62,004 bases of DNA from Streptomyces sp. ISL-94. GTDB lineage: Bacteria; Actinomycetota; Actinomycetes; Streptomycetales; Streptomycetaceae. Positions 42,814 through 52,064 of the stretch are shown here, piece after piece; the stretch's first letter is position 1; each line of letters begins with the position of its first letter. The DNA lies in contig NZ_JAGGOZ010000095.1 of the NCBI RefSeq assembly GCF_018614075.1, positions 1-62,004 on the forward strand, given 5' to 3'. Position numbers and translations under genes: made by a program. The notes under the pieces are model-generated. The model did not search any database. It worked only from the letters and a program-made list of their open reading frames with translations, and was not told the origin of the DNA.

Positions 42814-45291
42814 ATGTTGCGCGCTTTCGATGCACACCGCCCCACCCGACCCGTATTCCGCCGCGTCGCCCTGCTCGGCGCCGCCCTCCTAGCCGCCACC
42901 GCTGCGATCCCGCAGGCCGCGGCGGCCACCGACGACAACACCGCCTCCGGCGGCGGGCTTTCGGCGGTCATCCGCTACACCGAGAACGGCATACCCCACA
43001 TAGTCGCCCGGGACTACGCGCACCTCGGCTTCGGCACCGGCTGGGCGCAGGCCGCCGACCAGGTGTGCGTCCTGGCCGACGGGTTCGTGACCGTCGCGGG
43101 GGAGCGCTCGCACTGGTTCGGCCCCGAAGCCGCCCCCGACGGGTCGCTCTCGTCCGCCACCGGGAACCTCTCCAGCGACCTGTACTTCAAGGGCGTACGG
43201 GAGTCCGGCACGGTCGAGCGGCTGCTCTCGACGCCCGCTCCGGCCGGTCCCAGCACGCACCTGAAGGAGCTGATGCGCGGCTGGGCCGCCGGCTACAACG
43301 CCTGGCTCGCCCAGAACGAGGTCACCGACCCGGCCTGCAAGGGCGCGGCCTGGGTCCACCCGGTCACCGCCACGGACGTGGCCGCCCGCGGCTTCGCGGT
43401 CTCGGTCCTCGGCGGCCAGGGGCGCGGCATCGACGGCATCACGGGCGCGCAGCCACCGGGCGCTCAGGCGCCGGCCCCGCAGACGCCGAGCGCGTCAGGT
43501 GCCCGTACCGCGGACGCACAGGAGGCGGATCCGGCCGCCGCTGCCGAGGCCGCCCGGGAGTTCTTCGACACCACCCGCTACGACATGGGCTCCAACGCGG
43601 TGGCCTTCGCCGGCTCCACCACGGCGAGCGGCGGCGGTCTGCTGCTCGGCAACCCGCACTACCCCTGGCAGGGCGGCCGCCGCTTCTGGCAGTCGCAGCA
43701 GACCATACCGGGCGAGCTGAACGTCTCGGGCGGCTCCCTGCTCGGCACCACCGTGGTCAACATCGGCTTCAACGAGAAGGTGGCCTGGAGCCATACGGTG
43801 GCCACCGGCACCCCCGTCAACCTGCACCAGCTGGCCCTCGACCCGGCCGATCCGACCGCCTACCTGGTCGACGGGAAGCCGGAGAAGATGACCCGGCGGA
43901 CCGTCACCGTCCCCGTGGCGACGGGCGATCCGGTCACCCGCACCCAGTGGTGGACCCGCTACGGGCCCGTGATCACGGGCCTCGGCCCGAGCCTGCCCCT
44001 GCCCTGGACGGCAGGGACGGCGTACGCGCTGAACGACCCCAACGCGGCGAACCTGCGCGGCTCCGACACCGCCCTCGCCATGGGCAGGGCCCGCTCGGTC
44101 ACGGGCATCCAGGACGCCCTGCGGCGCACGCAGGGCTTGCCCTGGGTCAACACGGTGGCCGCGGACTCCGCGGGCGGCACCCTCTTCACCCAGTCCCAGG
44201 TGCTCCCCCGCATCACCGACGAGCTCGCCGCCCGCTGCTCCACCCCGCTCGGCCGGGCCACGTATCCGGCCTCGGGGCTGGCGGTCCTGGACGGTTCACG
44301 CGGCGACTGCGCGCTTGGCGCGGATCCGGACGCCGTACAGCCGGGCGTGTTCGGGCCGGGGAAGGCGCCGGCCTTGCGCGACGCCCCGTACGTGGAGAAC
44401 TCCAACGACAGCGCCTGGCTGGCCAATGCCGACCGTCCGCTGACCGGCTACGAGCGGGTCTGGGGCAACGTCTCCACCCCGCGCTCGATGCGTACGCGCG
44501 GTGCGGTGGAGGACGTGTCGGCGATGGCCGCGAAGGGCCGGCTGACCGTGGCCGACCTGCAGAAGCAGCAGTTCGCGAACCGGGTGCCGGCCGGTGATCT
44601 GGCGGCCGCCGACGCGGCGCGGGCCTGCGCGGCCCTGCCCGGTGGTACGGCGACCGCGAGCGACGGCAGCGCCGTGGACGTCTCGGCGGCGTGCGGGGTG
44701 CTGGCGGGCTGGGACCGTACCGCCGACAGCTCCAGTCGCGGCGCGCTGCTCTTCGACCGGTTCTGGCGCAAGGTGACGGCCACGACCCCGGCCAAGGACC
44801 TGTGGCTGGTGCCGTTCTCGGCGGCCGATCCCGTACACACGCCCCGTACGCTCAACCAGGCCGCGCCCGGCATCGGGCGGTCCCTCGCGGACGCGGTCGC
44901 CGAGCTGAGGGGGGCCGGGATCGCGCTGGACGCCCCGCTGGGCGAGCACCAGTTCGTGGTCCGCGGCGGGCAGAAGCTGCCGGTGGGCGGCGGTACGGAG
45001 GGGCTCGGCGTCTGGAACAAGATCGAGGCGCCGTGGAACGCGGCGGCCGGCGGCTACCCGGAGGTCGTGCACGGCTCCAGCCACATCCAGGCGGTGGGCT
45101 GGGACGGCGGGCGCTGCCCGGTGGCGCGCACCCTGCTGACGTACAGCCAGTCGGCGAACCCGAACTCGCCCTCCTACGCGGACCAGACCCGGCTGTTCTC
45201 GCAGGAGCGCTGGGTGACCTCGAGGTTCTGCGAGCGGGACATCCTCACCTCGCCGCAGCTGAAGGTGGTGTGGCCGCGCGAGCGCCGGTGA
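42814..45291 (+). CDS. Penicillin acylase family hydrolase (aculeacin/AHL acylase-like), secreted
   Basis: 825 residues starting at the ATG with GGGAG upstream. Signal peptide in residues 14-38 (RRVALLGAALLAATAAIPQAAAA). The N-terminal alpha subunit ends where YDMGSNAVAFAGSTTASGG begins the beta subunit. The Ser in G-SNA is the N-terminal nucleophile released by autoproteolysis, as in other Ntn hydrolases. An Ala-rich linker (about residues 215-255) just before it is the probable excised spacer. GNPHYPWQGGRRFWQSQQTIPGEL and the C-terminal HGSSHIQAVGW are family hallmarks. Relatives deacylate echinocandin/aculeacin or acyl-homoserine lactones (AhlM); the substrate here is not determined. Confidence 0.92.
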   Translation: MLRAFDAHRPTRPVFRRVALLGAALLAATAAIPQAAAATDDNTASGGGLSAVIRYTENGIPHIVARDYAHLGFGTGWAQAADQVCVLADGFVTVAGERSHWFGPEAAPDGSLSSATGNLSSDLYFKGVRESGTVERLLSTPAPAGPSTHLKELMRGWAAGYNAWLAQNEVTDPACKGAAWVHPVTATDVAARGFAVSVLGGQGRGIDGITGAQPPGAQAPAPQTPSASGARTADAQEADPAAAAEAAREFFDTTRYDMGSNAVAFAGSTTASGGGLLLGNPHYPWQGGRRFWQSQQTIPGELNVSGGSLLGTTVVNIGFNEKVAWSHTVATGTPVNLHQLALDPADPTAYLVDGKPEKMTRRTVTVPVATGDPVTRTQWWTRYGPVITGLGPSLPLPWTAGTAYALNDPNAANLRGSDTALAMGRARSVTGIQDALRRTQGLPWVNTVAADSAGGTLFTQSQVLPRITDELAARCSTPLGRATYPASGLAVLDGSRGDCALGADPDAVQPGVFGPGKAPALRDAPYVENSNDSAWLANADRPLTGYERVWGNVSTPRSMRTRGAVEDVSAMAAKGRLTVADLQKQQFANRVPAGDLAAADAARACAALPGGTATASDGSAVDVSAACGVLAGWDRTADSSSRGALLFDRFWRKVTATTPAKDLWLVPFSAADPVHTPRTLNQAAPGIGRSLADAVAELRGAGIALDAPLGEHQFVVRGGQKLPVGGGTEGLGVWNKIEAPWNAAAGGYPEVVHGSSHIQAVGWDGGRCPVARTLLTYSQSANPNSPSYADQTRLFSQERWVTSRFCERDILTSPQLKVVWPRERR

Positions 45292-45298
45292 CCCGTTC

Positions 45299-45343
45299 CC
45301 TCTTCCTGGCCGCGGCCCTCACGGGCTGACGGCCAGGAAGAGG
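45299..45343. terminator. Convergent terminator overlapping the antiporter 3' end
   Basis: CCTCTTCCTGGCC and GGCCAGGAAGAGG pair perfectly over 13 bp. The right arm lies inside the last codons of the leftward chaA-like gene, so it serves the acylase and partly the antiporter. Confidence 0.7.
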
Positions 45344-46431
45344 TACGCGGCCAGCAGGACGAGGTGCACACCGCCCTGGAGCAGCGTGGCGCGGCCGGGG
45401 GCGAGGGTCAGGGCGCTGACCACGACGGTCAGGGCGAGCAGCACCATGTGGACCGGGTCGAGGCCCAGCGTCAGCGGGCCCGAGAGCCAGACCGAGGCCA
45501 GGGCGATGGCCGGGATGGTCAGGCCGATGCTGGCGATGGCGGAGCCGTAGCCCAGGTTGAGGCTGGTCTGGACGCGGTCGCGGCGGGCCGCGCGGACGGC
45601 GGCCAGGGTTTCGGGGGCCAGGACGAGCAGGGCGATGATCACACCGACGACGGCGTTGGGCAGGCCGGCGTCGGCGACGCCCTTCTCGATGGTCGGCGAG
45701 ACGGCCTTGGCGTTGCCGACCACCGCGACGAGCGCGACCAGCAGCAGGCCGAGGCCGGCGAGGGCGGCGCGGGCGGTGGGCCGCGTGGCGTGGGCGGAGT
45801 CGTCGGCGTGCGTGCCGGGTCTCCGCCCAGTGTCCACAGGCAGGAAGTAGTCCCGGTGGCGGACGGTCTGGACGGTGATGAACAGGCCGTAGAGCGCGAG
45901 CGAGGCGACGGCGGCGAAGGTCAGCTGGGCGGTGGAGAACTCGGGACCCGGCTTGGAGGTGGTGAAGGTCGGCAGGACGAGGCTGAGGACGGCGAGGGTC
46001 GCGACGGTGGCGAGGGCCGCGCCGGAGCCTTCGGCGTTGAAGACGGCGACGCGGTTGCGCAGGGCGCCGACGAGCAGGGACAGGCCCACGATGCCGTTGC
46101 AGGTGATCATGACGGCGGCGAAGACGGTGTCCCGGGCGAGGGAGGCGGTCTTGCCGCCGCCGTCGGCCATCAGGGTGACGATGAGCGCCACTTCGATGAC
46201 GGTGACGGCGACGGCCAGGACGAGGGAGCCGAAGGGTTCGCCGACGCGGTGGGCGACGACCTCGGCGTGGTGGACGGCCGCCAGCACCGCGCCCGCCAGG
46301 CAGAGGGATACCAGCGCCACCGCGAACCCGGGCAGGTCGCGCCCCCAGCTGAAGACGAGCGCCACGAGGGCCACCACGGGGACCAGGAGGGTCCAGTCGG
46401 TCAGGGGGGAGGTGCGCGTTGCCGTACTCAT
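45319..46431 (-). CDS. chaA: Calcium/sodium:proton antiporter, ChaA family
   Basis: 370 residues from MSTATRTSPL. About ten hydrophobic segments. Conserved CaCA blocks: AHRVGEPFGSLVLAVAVTVIEVALIVTLM (first alpha-repeat with the acidic residue) and VGVIIALLVLAPETLAAVRAARRDRVQTSLNLGYGSAIASIGLTIPAIAL (second alpha-repeat with Glu). They match E. coli ChaA closely. Moves Ca2+ or Na+ out against H+. A cytoplasmic basic loop with HATRPTARAAL separates the two halves. Monocistronic; converges on the acylase gene. Confidence 0.9.
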   Translation of the reverse strand: MSTATRTSPLTDWTLLVPVVALVALVFSWGRDLPGFAVALVSLCLAGAVLAAVHHAEVVAHRVGEPFGSLVLAVAVTVIEVALIVTLMADGGGKTASLARDTVFAAVMITCNGIVGLSLLVGALRNRVAVFNAEGSGAALATVATLAVLSLVLPTFTTSKPGPEFSTAQLTFAAVASLALYGLFITVQTVRHRDYFLPVDTGRRPGTHADDSAHATRPTARAALAGLGLLLVALVAVVGNAKAVSPTIEKGVADAGLPNAVVGVIIALLVLAPETLAAVRAARRDRVQTSLNLGYGSAIASIGLTIPAIALASVWLSGPLTLGLDPVHMVLLALTVVVSALTLAPGRATLLQGGVHLVLLAAYLFLAVSP

Positions 46432-46534
46432 GTCAGCCAAGTTGCCAGAACTGTTCCTCCCGTGCGGCGCAAGGCGCGCCTCCGGGGCCCCGACGTGGCA
46501 CTTCTCACCAGATATCCGGGCGCGGCAGACGCCG

Positions 46535-48118
46535 TCACATGGCGCGGTCGTGGCCTTCCCAGTACGGGTCGCGCAGCCGCCGCTTGTACAGCTTGCCGTT
46601 GGGGTCGCGGGGCATCGTCTTGATGAAGTCGACCGTCTTGGGGCGCTTGTAGCCGGCGAGCTGCTGCGCGCAGTGGTGCAGGATCTCCGTGGCCAGCGCG
46701 TCCCCCGCCTCGAATCCCTCGGCCGGTTCGATGACGGCCTTGACCTCCTCGCCCCAGTCGGCGTGCGGGACGCCGAAGGCGGCGGCGTCGGCGACCGCCG
46801 GATGGCTGAGGAGGGCGGACTCGATCTCGGCGGGGTAGATGTTGACCCCGCCCGAGATGATCATGTCGATCTTGCGGTCGCGGAGGAAGAGGTACCCCTC
46901 CTCGTCCATCAGGCCCAGGTCGCCCACCGTGAAGAAGTCGCCGATGCGGTTCTTCTTCGTCTTTCCCTCGTCCTTGTGGTAGCTGAAGCCGCCGGTGTTC
47001 ATCTTCAGGTAGACGGTGCCCAGTTCCCCGGGCGGCAGCCGGTTGCCGTCGTCGTCGAAGATGGCGAGTTCGCTGATCGGCCAGGCCTTGCCGACGGTTC
47101 CCGGCTTCTTCAGCCAGTCCTCGGCGGTGGCGAAGGCCCCGCCGCCCTCGCTCGCCGCGTAGTACTCCTCCACGCACCGGCCCCACCAGTCGATCATGGC
47201 CCGTTTGACGTGGTCGGGGCAGGGCGCGGCGCCGTGGATGGCATGGCGCATCGAGGAGACGTCATACGCGTCCTTCGTCTCCTGGGGGAGCGCGAGGAGC
47301 CGGTGGAACTGGGTGGGGACCATGTGGGTGTGCGTGCACGCGTGCCGGTCGATCAGCCGCAGCATCTCCTGCGGGGTCCACTTGTCCATCAAAACGAGCG
47401 GGTGCCCGATGTGCAGGGCCGCGCCCGCGAATTGCAGGACCGCGGTGTGGTAGAGCGGCGAGCAGACCAGGTGCACGTTGTCATCGAAGGGGCGGATGCC
47501 GAAGATGCCGAGGAAGCCGCCGAGATACGTTTCCTCCGGGAGCTTGCCGGGCAGCGGGCGCCGGATGCCGCGCGGGCGGCCGGTGGTGCCGGAGGTGTAG
47601 TTCATGACCCAGCCGAGGGTGCGCCCCCTGGGAGGGGTGGCGGGCTGTCCGTCGAGGAGTTCCCCGTACGGCCGGAAGCCCGGGACCGCTCCGACGGCGT
47701 AGCGGTGGCTCGCGGACAGGCCGGCCTCGTCGGCCGCGGCGAGGGCTGCGTCGGCGAAGCGCTCGTGGGCGATGAGGACCTTGGCGCCCGAGTCGGAGAC
47801 GATCCAGGCGATCTCCGGGCCGACGAGGTGGTGGTTGACGGGGACGAGGTAGAAACCGGCCTGGGCGGCGGCGAGGTAGGCGGTGAAGAACTCGACGCCG
47901 TTCGGCAGGACGACGGCGAAGACGTCGCCCCGCTCCAGGCCGGCGGCGCGCAGGCCGTGGACGAGGCGGTTGACGTCGGCGTGCAGCCGGCCCGCGCTCC
48001 ATTCCTCACCCTCGGATGTGATGAGGACGGTGCGCCCGGGGTCGGCGGCGGCCTGCGCCCAGAAGCCGTTGGGGGGCTGCTGCCGGTCGGTCGTGGCGGT
48101 CGTGGTGGTCGTCGTCAT
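46535..48118 (-). CDS. Acyl-CoA synthetase (FadD family)
   Basis: 527 residues. It starts with a Thr run (MTTTTTTATTDRQQPP). ANL-superfamily motifs: NYTSGTTGRPRGIRRPL (A3), GAAPCPDHVKRAMIDWWG, EEYYAASEGGGAF (A5 region), GDFFTVGDLGLMDEEGYLFLRDRKIDMIISGGVNIYPAEIESALLSHP (A7/A8) and PRDPNGKLYKRRLR (A10). It is five bases downstream of a flavoprotein gene whose promoter has the 17-bp palindrome, so the pair is probably one operon. Substrate unknown; lipid or steroid acids are suggested by the shared motif only. Confidence 0.88.
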   Translation of the reverse strand: MTTTTTTATTDRQQPPNGFWAQAAADPGRTVLITSEGEEWSAGRLHADVNRLVHGLRAAGLERGDVFAVVLPNGVEFFTAYLAAAQAGFYLVPVNHHLVGPEIAWIVSDSGAKVLIAHERFADAALAAADEAGLSASHRYAVGAVPGFRPYGELLDGQPATPPRGRTLGWVMNYTSGTTGRPRGIRRPLPGKLPEETYLGGFLGIFGIRPFDDNVHLVCSPLYHTAVLQFAGAALHIGHPLVLMDKWTPQEMLRLIDRHACTHTHMVPTQFHRLLALPQETKDAYDVSSMRHAIHGAAPCPDHVKRAMIDWWGRCVEEYYAASEGGGAFATAEDWLKKPGTVGKAWPISELAIFDDDGNRLPPGELGTVYLKMNTGGFSYHKDEGKTKKNRIGDFFTVGDLGLMDEEGYLFLRDRKIDMIISGGVNIYPAEIESALLSHPAVADAAAFGVPHADWGEEVKAVIEPAEGFEAGDALATEILHHCAQQLAGYKRPKTVDFIKTMPRDPNGKLYKRRLRDPYWEGHDRAM

Positions 48119-48123
48119 GCTGC

Positions 48124-49239
48124 TCACACCTCTCGGACTCGGCCGGCGATCCGGTTGACGCGGTCGATGGCGCGCTCGAAGCCGCTGGTGAGGTCGTCGA
48201 AGACGGCCTGGACGCTGCGTTCGGTGTTCATCCGGCCGACGATCTGGCCGACGGGGGTGCCGAGCAGCGGCTGGACCTCGTACTTCTGGATCCGGGAGAC
48301 GGCCTCGGCGACGAGCAGGCCCTGAAGGGGCATGGGGAGCGCGCCGGGACCCTCGGGGTCGTCCCAGGCGTCGGTCCACTCGGTGCGCAGCTGGCGGGCG
48401 GGCTTGCCGGTGAGGGCGCGGGAGCGGACGGTGTCGCCGGAGCCGGCGGCGAGCAGCTTCTCGGTGAGGGCGCGGGAGTGGAGGTCGGCCTCGGTGGTGG
48501 TGAGCCAGAGGGAGCCGAGCCAGGCGCCCTGGGCGCCGAGGGCCAGGCCGGCGGCGATCTGCTCGCCGCTGCCGATGCCGCCGGCGGCGAGCACCGGGAG
48601 CGGGGCGACGGCCTCGGCGATCTCGGGGACCAGGACCATGGTCGCGATGTCGCCGGTGTGGCCGCCGGCCTCGTAGCCCTGGGCGACGACGACGTCGATG
48701 CCGGCTTCGGCGTGGCGGCGGGCGTGTTTGGCGCTGCCGGCCAGAGCGGCGACGAGGACGCCGTGGTCGTGGGCGCGCGCGATGACGTCTGCGGGCGGTG
48801 AACCGAGGGCGTTCGCCAGGAGTTTGATGGGGTAGTCGAAGGCGACGTCCAGCTGGTTGCGGGCGACCTGCTCCATCCAGCCGGTGATCCGCCAGCCGGA
48901 GGCCTCGCCCTCGGCGAGCTCGGGCACGTGGTGCTTGGCGAGGGTGTCGCGGACGAAGGCGCGGTGCCCCGCCGGGATCATCGCCTCGATGTCGGCTTCG
49001 CTGATGCCGTCGACGGCCTTCTTGGCCGGCATGACGACATCGAGGCCGTAGGGCTTGCCGTCGGTGTGCGCCTGCATCCAGTCGAGGTCGCGTTTGAGGT
49101 CGTCGGGCGCGGTGTAGCGGACCGCGCCGAGGACGCCGAATCCGCCCGCCCGGGTGATGGCGGCGGCGACCGCCGGGAAGGGCGTGAAGCCGAAGATGGC
49201 GTGTTCGACTCCCAGTTTCTTGCTCAGCTCCGTCTCCAT
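48124..49239 (-). CDS. Nitronate monooxygenase-like FMN flavoprotein
   Basis: 371 residues, TIM-barrel of the nitronate monooxygenase/enoyl reductase superfamily: FGFTPFPAVAAAITRAGGFGVLGAVRYT, VLVAALAGSAKHARRHAEAGIDVVVAQGYEAGGHTGDIATMVLVPEIAEAV and PVLAAGGIGSGEQIAAGLALGAQGAWLGSLWL, the glycine-rich FMN phosphate-binding site. The GHTGD histidine fits the family. Many actinobacterial members are misnamed and act as oxidoreductases on lipid intermediates. Overlaps or abuts a FadD gene (5 bp). It resembles Rv1533-type rather than the IpdC subgroup, as far as I can judge. Confidence 0.85.
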   Translation of the reverse strand: METELSKKLGVEHAIFGFTPFPAVAAAITRAGGFGVLGAVRYTAPDDLKRDLDWMQAHTDGKPYGLDVVMPAKKAVDGISEADIEAMIPAGHRAFVRDTLAKHHVPELAEGEASGWRITGWMEQVARNQLDVAFDYPIKLLANALGSPPADVIARAHDHGVLVAALAGSAKHARRHAEAGIDVVVAQGYEAGGHTGDIATMVLVPEIAEAVAPLPVLAAGGIGSGEQIAAGLALGAQGAWLGSLWLTTTEADLHSRALTEKLLAAGSGDTVRSRALTGKPARQLRTEWTDAWDDPEGPGALPMPLQGLLVAEAVSRIQKYEVQPLLGTPVGQIVGRMNTERSVQAVFDDLTSGFERAIDRVNRIAGRVREV

Positions 49240-49282
49240 GGGCGGCAGGATGCCGCAGCCCGGCATGCGAGGGAAGAGATTT

Positions 49283-49299
49283 TCTGATGCAGTGTCAGA
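49283..49299. promoter_or_regulatory. 17-bp palindrome box (shared motif, copy 3)
   Basis: TCTGATGCAGTGTCAGA, 43 bp upstream of the nitronate monooxygenase-like start. Reverse complement TCTGACACTGCATCAGA aligns with the copies at 27932 and 36533 along most of its length. Confidence 0.65.
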
Positions 49300-49539
49300 T
49301 TCTTTACGGGGCGGTCGGTGCGGGCGTTGGCCGACGGAGGGGCAGATACCCACTAGCGTGCGGGTCGCCTGCGGCGCGCTCGGCATGACTCGGGGTCCCG
49401 GGGCCGGATCTCGGGGCGGCGCCCGCTCCCGGGGTGGCCCCCTCCCGGAGCGGCAGTGCGGGCCGTTGCGGATGGCAGCGGGCAACAGGCGGCGGACAGC
49501 AGGCGGCTGGCAGCGCGTGAGCGGACAGGAGGGCCGGAG

Positions 49540-51540
49540 ATGGCAGGAGTGACGGGGGCCGACGGACTGCGGCAGGCACCCGGGTGCGGGGACACGGACT
49601 TGCCGGGGCGTGGGGACACGGGCGCGTCGGGGCAGGGGGACGTCCCCGGGCGCGGGGACACCGACTCGCCGGGGCAGGGGGACGTGCCCGGGTGCGGGGA
49701 CACCGACTCGCCGGGGTGGGGGGACGTGCCTGGGTGCGAGGACACGGACTCGCCCGGGCCGGGGTTGACGCGGCGGCGGTTGGGGGCGCGGCTGCTCGCG
49801 CTCGGCGGGGTGCTCGTACTGCACGCCGCGCTCCCCGGCAGCGCCGGGGCGGCCGGAAACCCGGCGGAGCGGCGCGCGCTGCAAGGACTGCAGCTGCGCT
49901 ACGGATCCGCGCGCCAGGCCGGGCTGGTGGAACGGCACCTGGAGGCGGTGGCGGACGAGGCCCGGCGGTTCCTGGGCCCCTCGCCCGTGCACCCCTACTA
50001 CGCGGGGGCGGTGGTCCTCGCCGGCCGGGGCCGCACCATCGCCCTGCACCGGGCCATGGGCGATGCCGTGCGGTACGCGGACTACGACGGGCGGACCGAC
50101 CGGGTGAGCGAGTTCCCGGCGGCCGAGCGGATCGCGATGGCCGAGGACACCGTCTTCGACCTGGCCTCGCTGACGAAGCTGTTCACCTCCGTCCTGGCCG
50201 TGCAGCAGATGGAGCGGGGCCGACTGGAGCTGGAGGCTCCGGTGGCCCGGTACCTCCCCGAGTTCACCGGCGGCGGAAAGGAGCTGATCACGGTCCGTCA
50301 GCTGCTCACGCACACCTCGGGGCTGCGCTCGTGGGCGCCGTTCTACCGGGAAACCACACGCGAGGGCCGGCTGCGGCTGCTGTGGTCGGTGCAGCCGCAG
50401 GAGACTCCGGGGACCGTCTACCGGTACTCCGATCTGAACCTGATCACCCTCCAGCTGCTCTTGGAACGGATCACCGGTCGCAATCTGGATGTCCTGCTCC
50501 ACGACGAGATCACCGCTCCGCTCGGGATGCACCGCACTCGCTACAACCCACCGCGCTCCTGGCGCCGGGTCACCGCCGCCACCGAGGTGCAGCGCCCGCC
50601 CTGGTCCGGCCTGGACCGCGGGCTGGTGTGGGGCGAGGTCCACGACGAGAACGCGTACGCGCTCGGCGGTGTCGCCGGCCACGCCGGGGTCTTCGGCACC
50701 GCCTGGGACCTCGCCGTCCTGGCCCGCGCCCTCCTCGACGGCGGGGTCTACGCGGGCAGGCGCATCCTGCGCCCCGCCTCCGTCGAGCTGCTCTTCACCG
50801 ACTACAACACCGCCTTCCCCGGCGACGACCACGGTCTGGGCTTCGAGCTCTACCAGCACTGGTACATGGGCGCCATGGCCACCCCGCACTCCGCGGGCCA
50901 CACCGGCTTCACCGGCACTTCCCTCGTCCTGGACCCCTCCACCGACTCCTTCCTGATCCTGCTCGGCAACTCCGTGCACCCCGTCCGCACCTGGCGGGCC
51001 GGCAGCGCGCCCCGCGTCGCCGTCGGCAACCGCTTCGCGCGCGCCGTCCCCGTCCGTACCCGGCACGGCGGCCCCGCCTGGTACTCCGGCATGGAAACGG
51101 GCGGCTCGGGCACCCTCACCCTGCCGCCGCTCACCCCGGCCACGGGCTCCGCCCGGCTGCGCTGCGCCGTGTGGTGGGACACCGTGCCCGGCGAGGGCGC
51201 CTTCCACCTGGAGGCCTCGCCCGACGGGGAGAGCTGGGAGCCGCTGCCGTTCAGCACGGTCCGGGCCACGGGCGGCGCCGCCGAGCCGTGGCCGCGGGGC
51301 TCCGCGGGCGGCTGGTCCGGCCGCATCTGGCACCGCCTGGAGGCCCCCCTCACGTCCGCCTGGGCGGGCCGCGAGGTCCGGCTCCGCTTCCGCCACACCG
51401 CGACCGGCCGCTACGTCGGCCGCGGCATCTACGTGGACGCCATCCGCGTATCCGAACCGGCCCGCCTGCTCTTCGCGGAGGACCGCCCCGCTGACGCCGC
51501 CCGCATCGAGGCGACCGGCTGGACGAGGTCGGCGGACTAG
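49540..51540 (+). CDS. Serine hydrolase (beta-lactamase/DD-peptidase-like), exported
   Basis: 666 residues from the ATG with AGGAGGG upstream. A GTG at 49726 is a second possible start that places the signal (TRRRLGARLLALGGVLVLHAALPGSAGA) near the N-terminus. Catalytic SxxK is FDLASLTKLFTSVLAVQQMERG, the second motif is RYSD in TVYRYSDLNLITLQLL, and HSAGHTGFTGTSLVLD replaces KTG. A C-terminal ~150-residue beta domain (RLRCAVWWDTVPGEGAFHLEASPDGESWEPL) may bind substrate. The 60 residues before the signal are 14-residue PGCGDTDSPGQGDV-like repeats. Probably a cell-surface esterase or peptidase. Confidence 0.82.
   Translation: MAGVTGADGLRQAPGCGDTDLPGRGDTGASGQGDVPGRGDTDSPGQGDVPGCGDTDSPGWGDVPGCEDTDSPGPGLTRRRLGARLLALGGVLVLHAALPGSAGAAGNPAERRALQGLQLRYGSARQAGLVERHLEAVADEARRFLGPSPVHPYYAGAVVLAGRGRTIALHRAMGDAVRYADYDGRTDRVSEFPAAERIAMAEDTVFDLASLTKLFTSVLAVQQMERGRLELEAPVARYLPEFTGGGKELITVRQLLTHTSGLRSWAPFYRETTREGRLRLLWSVQPQETPGTVYRYSDLNLITLQLLLERITGRNLDVLLHDEITAPLGMHRTRYNPPRSWRRVTAATEVQRPPWSGLDRGLVWGEVHDENAYALGGVAGHAGVFGTAWDLAVLARALLDGGVYAGRRILRPASVELLFTDYNTAFPGDDHGLGFELYQHWYMGAMATPHSAGHTGFTGTSLVLDPSTDSFLILLGNSVHPVRTWRAGSAPRVAVGNRFARAVPVRTRHGGPAWYSGMETGGSGTLTLPPLTPATGSARLRCAVWWDTVPGEGAFHLEASPDGESWEPLPFSTVRATGGAAEPWPRGSAGGWSGRIWHRLEAPLTSAWAGREVRLRFRHTATGRYVGRGIYVDAIRVSEPARLLFAEDRPADAARIEATGWTRSAD
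49579..49758 (+). repeat. 42-bp tandem repeats in the serine hydrolase N-terminal region
   Basis: Units begin CCCGGG at 49579, 49645, 49687 and 49729. The latter three are spaced by 42 bp and the first by 66 bp (an extra 24-bp part). The spacing is a multiple of three, so the coding frame is kept and copy number could vary without breaking the gene. Confidence 0.8.
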
Positions 51541-51565
51541 CAGGCGGTTCGCGCGTGGCCCGGGT

Positions 51566-51943
51566 TCAGTGGCGGACCAGGCAGAAGGGGTGGCCCGCCG
51601 GGTCCGCGTAGATGTGCCAGCCGCGGTCGGCGGGGCCCTCGTCGAGCAGGGCCGCGCCGGCCGACAGGGCCTCCTCCCGGGCCGCGTGCAGGTCGGGGAC
51701 GCCGAAGTCCAGGTGGAACTGCTGCGGGCGGGCGGGGTCACCCCACTGCGGGGGCCTGTGGTCCGGGGACCGCTGGAAGGCGAGGACCAGGCCGGCCGGG
51801 GTGTGCAGCGTCGCCCAGTCCTCGTCGGTCTGCCACCGGCGGTCCTGGCGGTTGACGGTGCCGCCCAGCAGGGACCGGTAGAACCCGGCGAGCCGCCGCG
51901 GATCGGGACAGTCCAGGACCACGCACTGCAGTTCAGCGATCAT
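51566..51943 (-). CDS. VOC family protein (glyoxalase-like)
   Basis: 125 residues. Paired beta-alpha-beta-beta-beta modules are visible: MIAELQCVVLDCPDPRRLAGFYRSLLGG and PQQFHLDFGVPDLHAAREEALSAGAAL, ending DPAGHPFCLVRH. Metal-ligand-type residues of the fold (His and Glu/Gln positions) seem incomplete. Common in Streptomyces as glyoxalase/bleomycin resistance-like proteins of unknown substrate. Single gene converging on the serine hydrolase. Confidence 0.88.
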   Translation of the reverse strand: MIAELQCVVLDCPDPRRLAGFYRSLLGGTVNRQDRRWQTDEDWATLHTPAGLVLAFQRSPDHRPPQWGDPARPQQFHLDFGVPDLHAAREEALSAGAALLDEGPADRGWHIYADPAGHPFCLVRH

Positions 51944-52064
51944 GGCTGGATCCTAGACCGGCCGGGCGCGCGCTCCGCCGTCCCGGGATGAAGAACGTGC
52001 CTGCGGGCGTTGGCACTCGTTGTTGAGGTTCGTTGACCGTTCAACACGAAGGCAGGCTGACCGT

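Noticed and set aside
48124..49239. IpdC (HIP-CoA pathway) assignment
   Set aside because: Recalled IpdC has different conserved blocks; only the superfamily is safe to claim.
48124..51741. 1205-codon minus-strand frame covering the serine hydrolase
   Set aside because: Only its last 371 codons (48124-49239) encode a real flavoprotein; the remainder is antisense to the SxxK hydrolase, which has full motifs.
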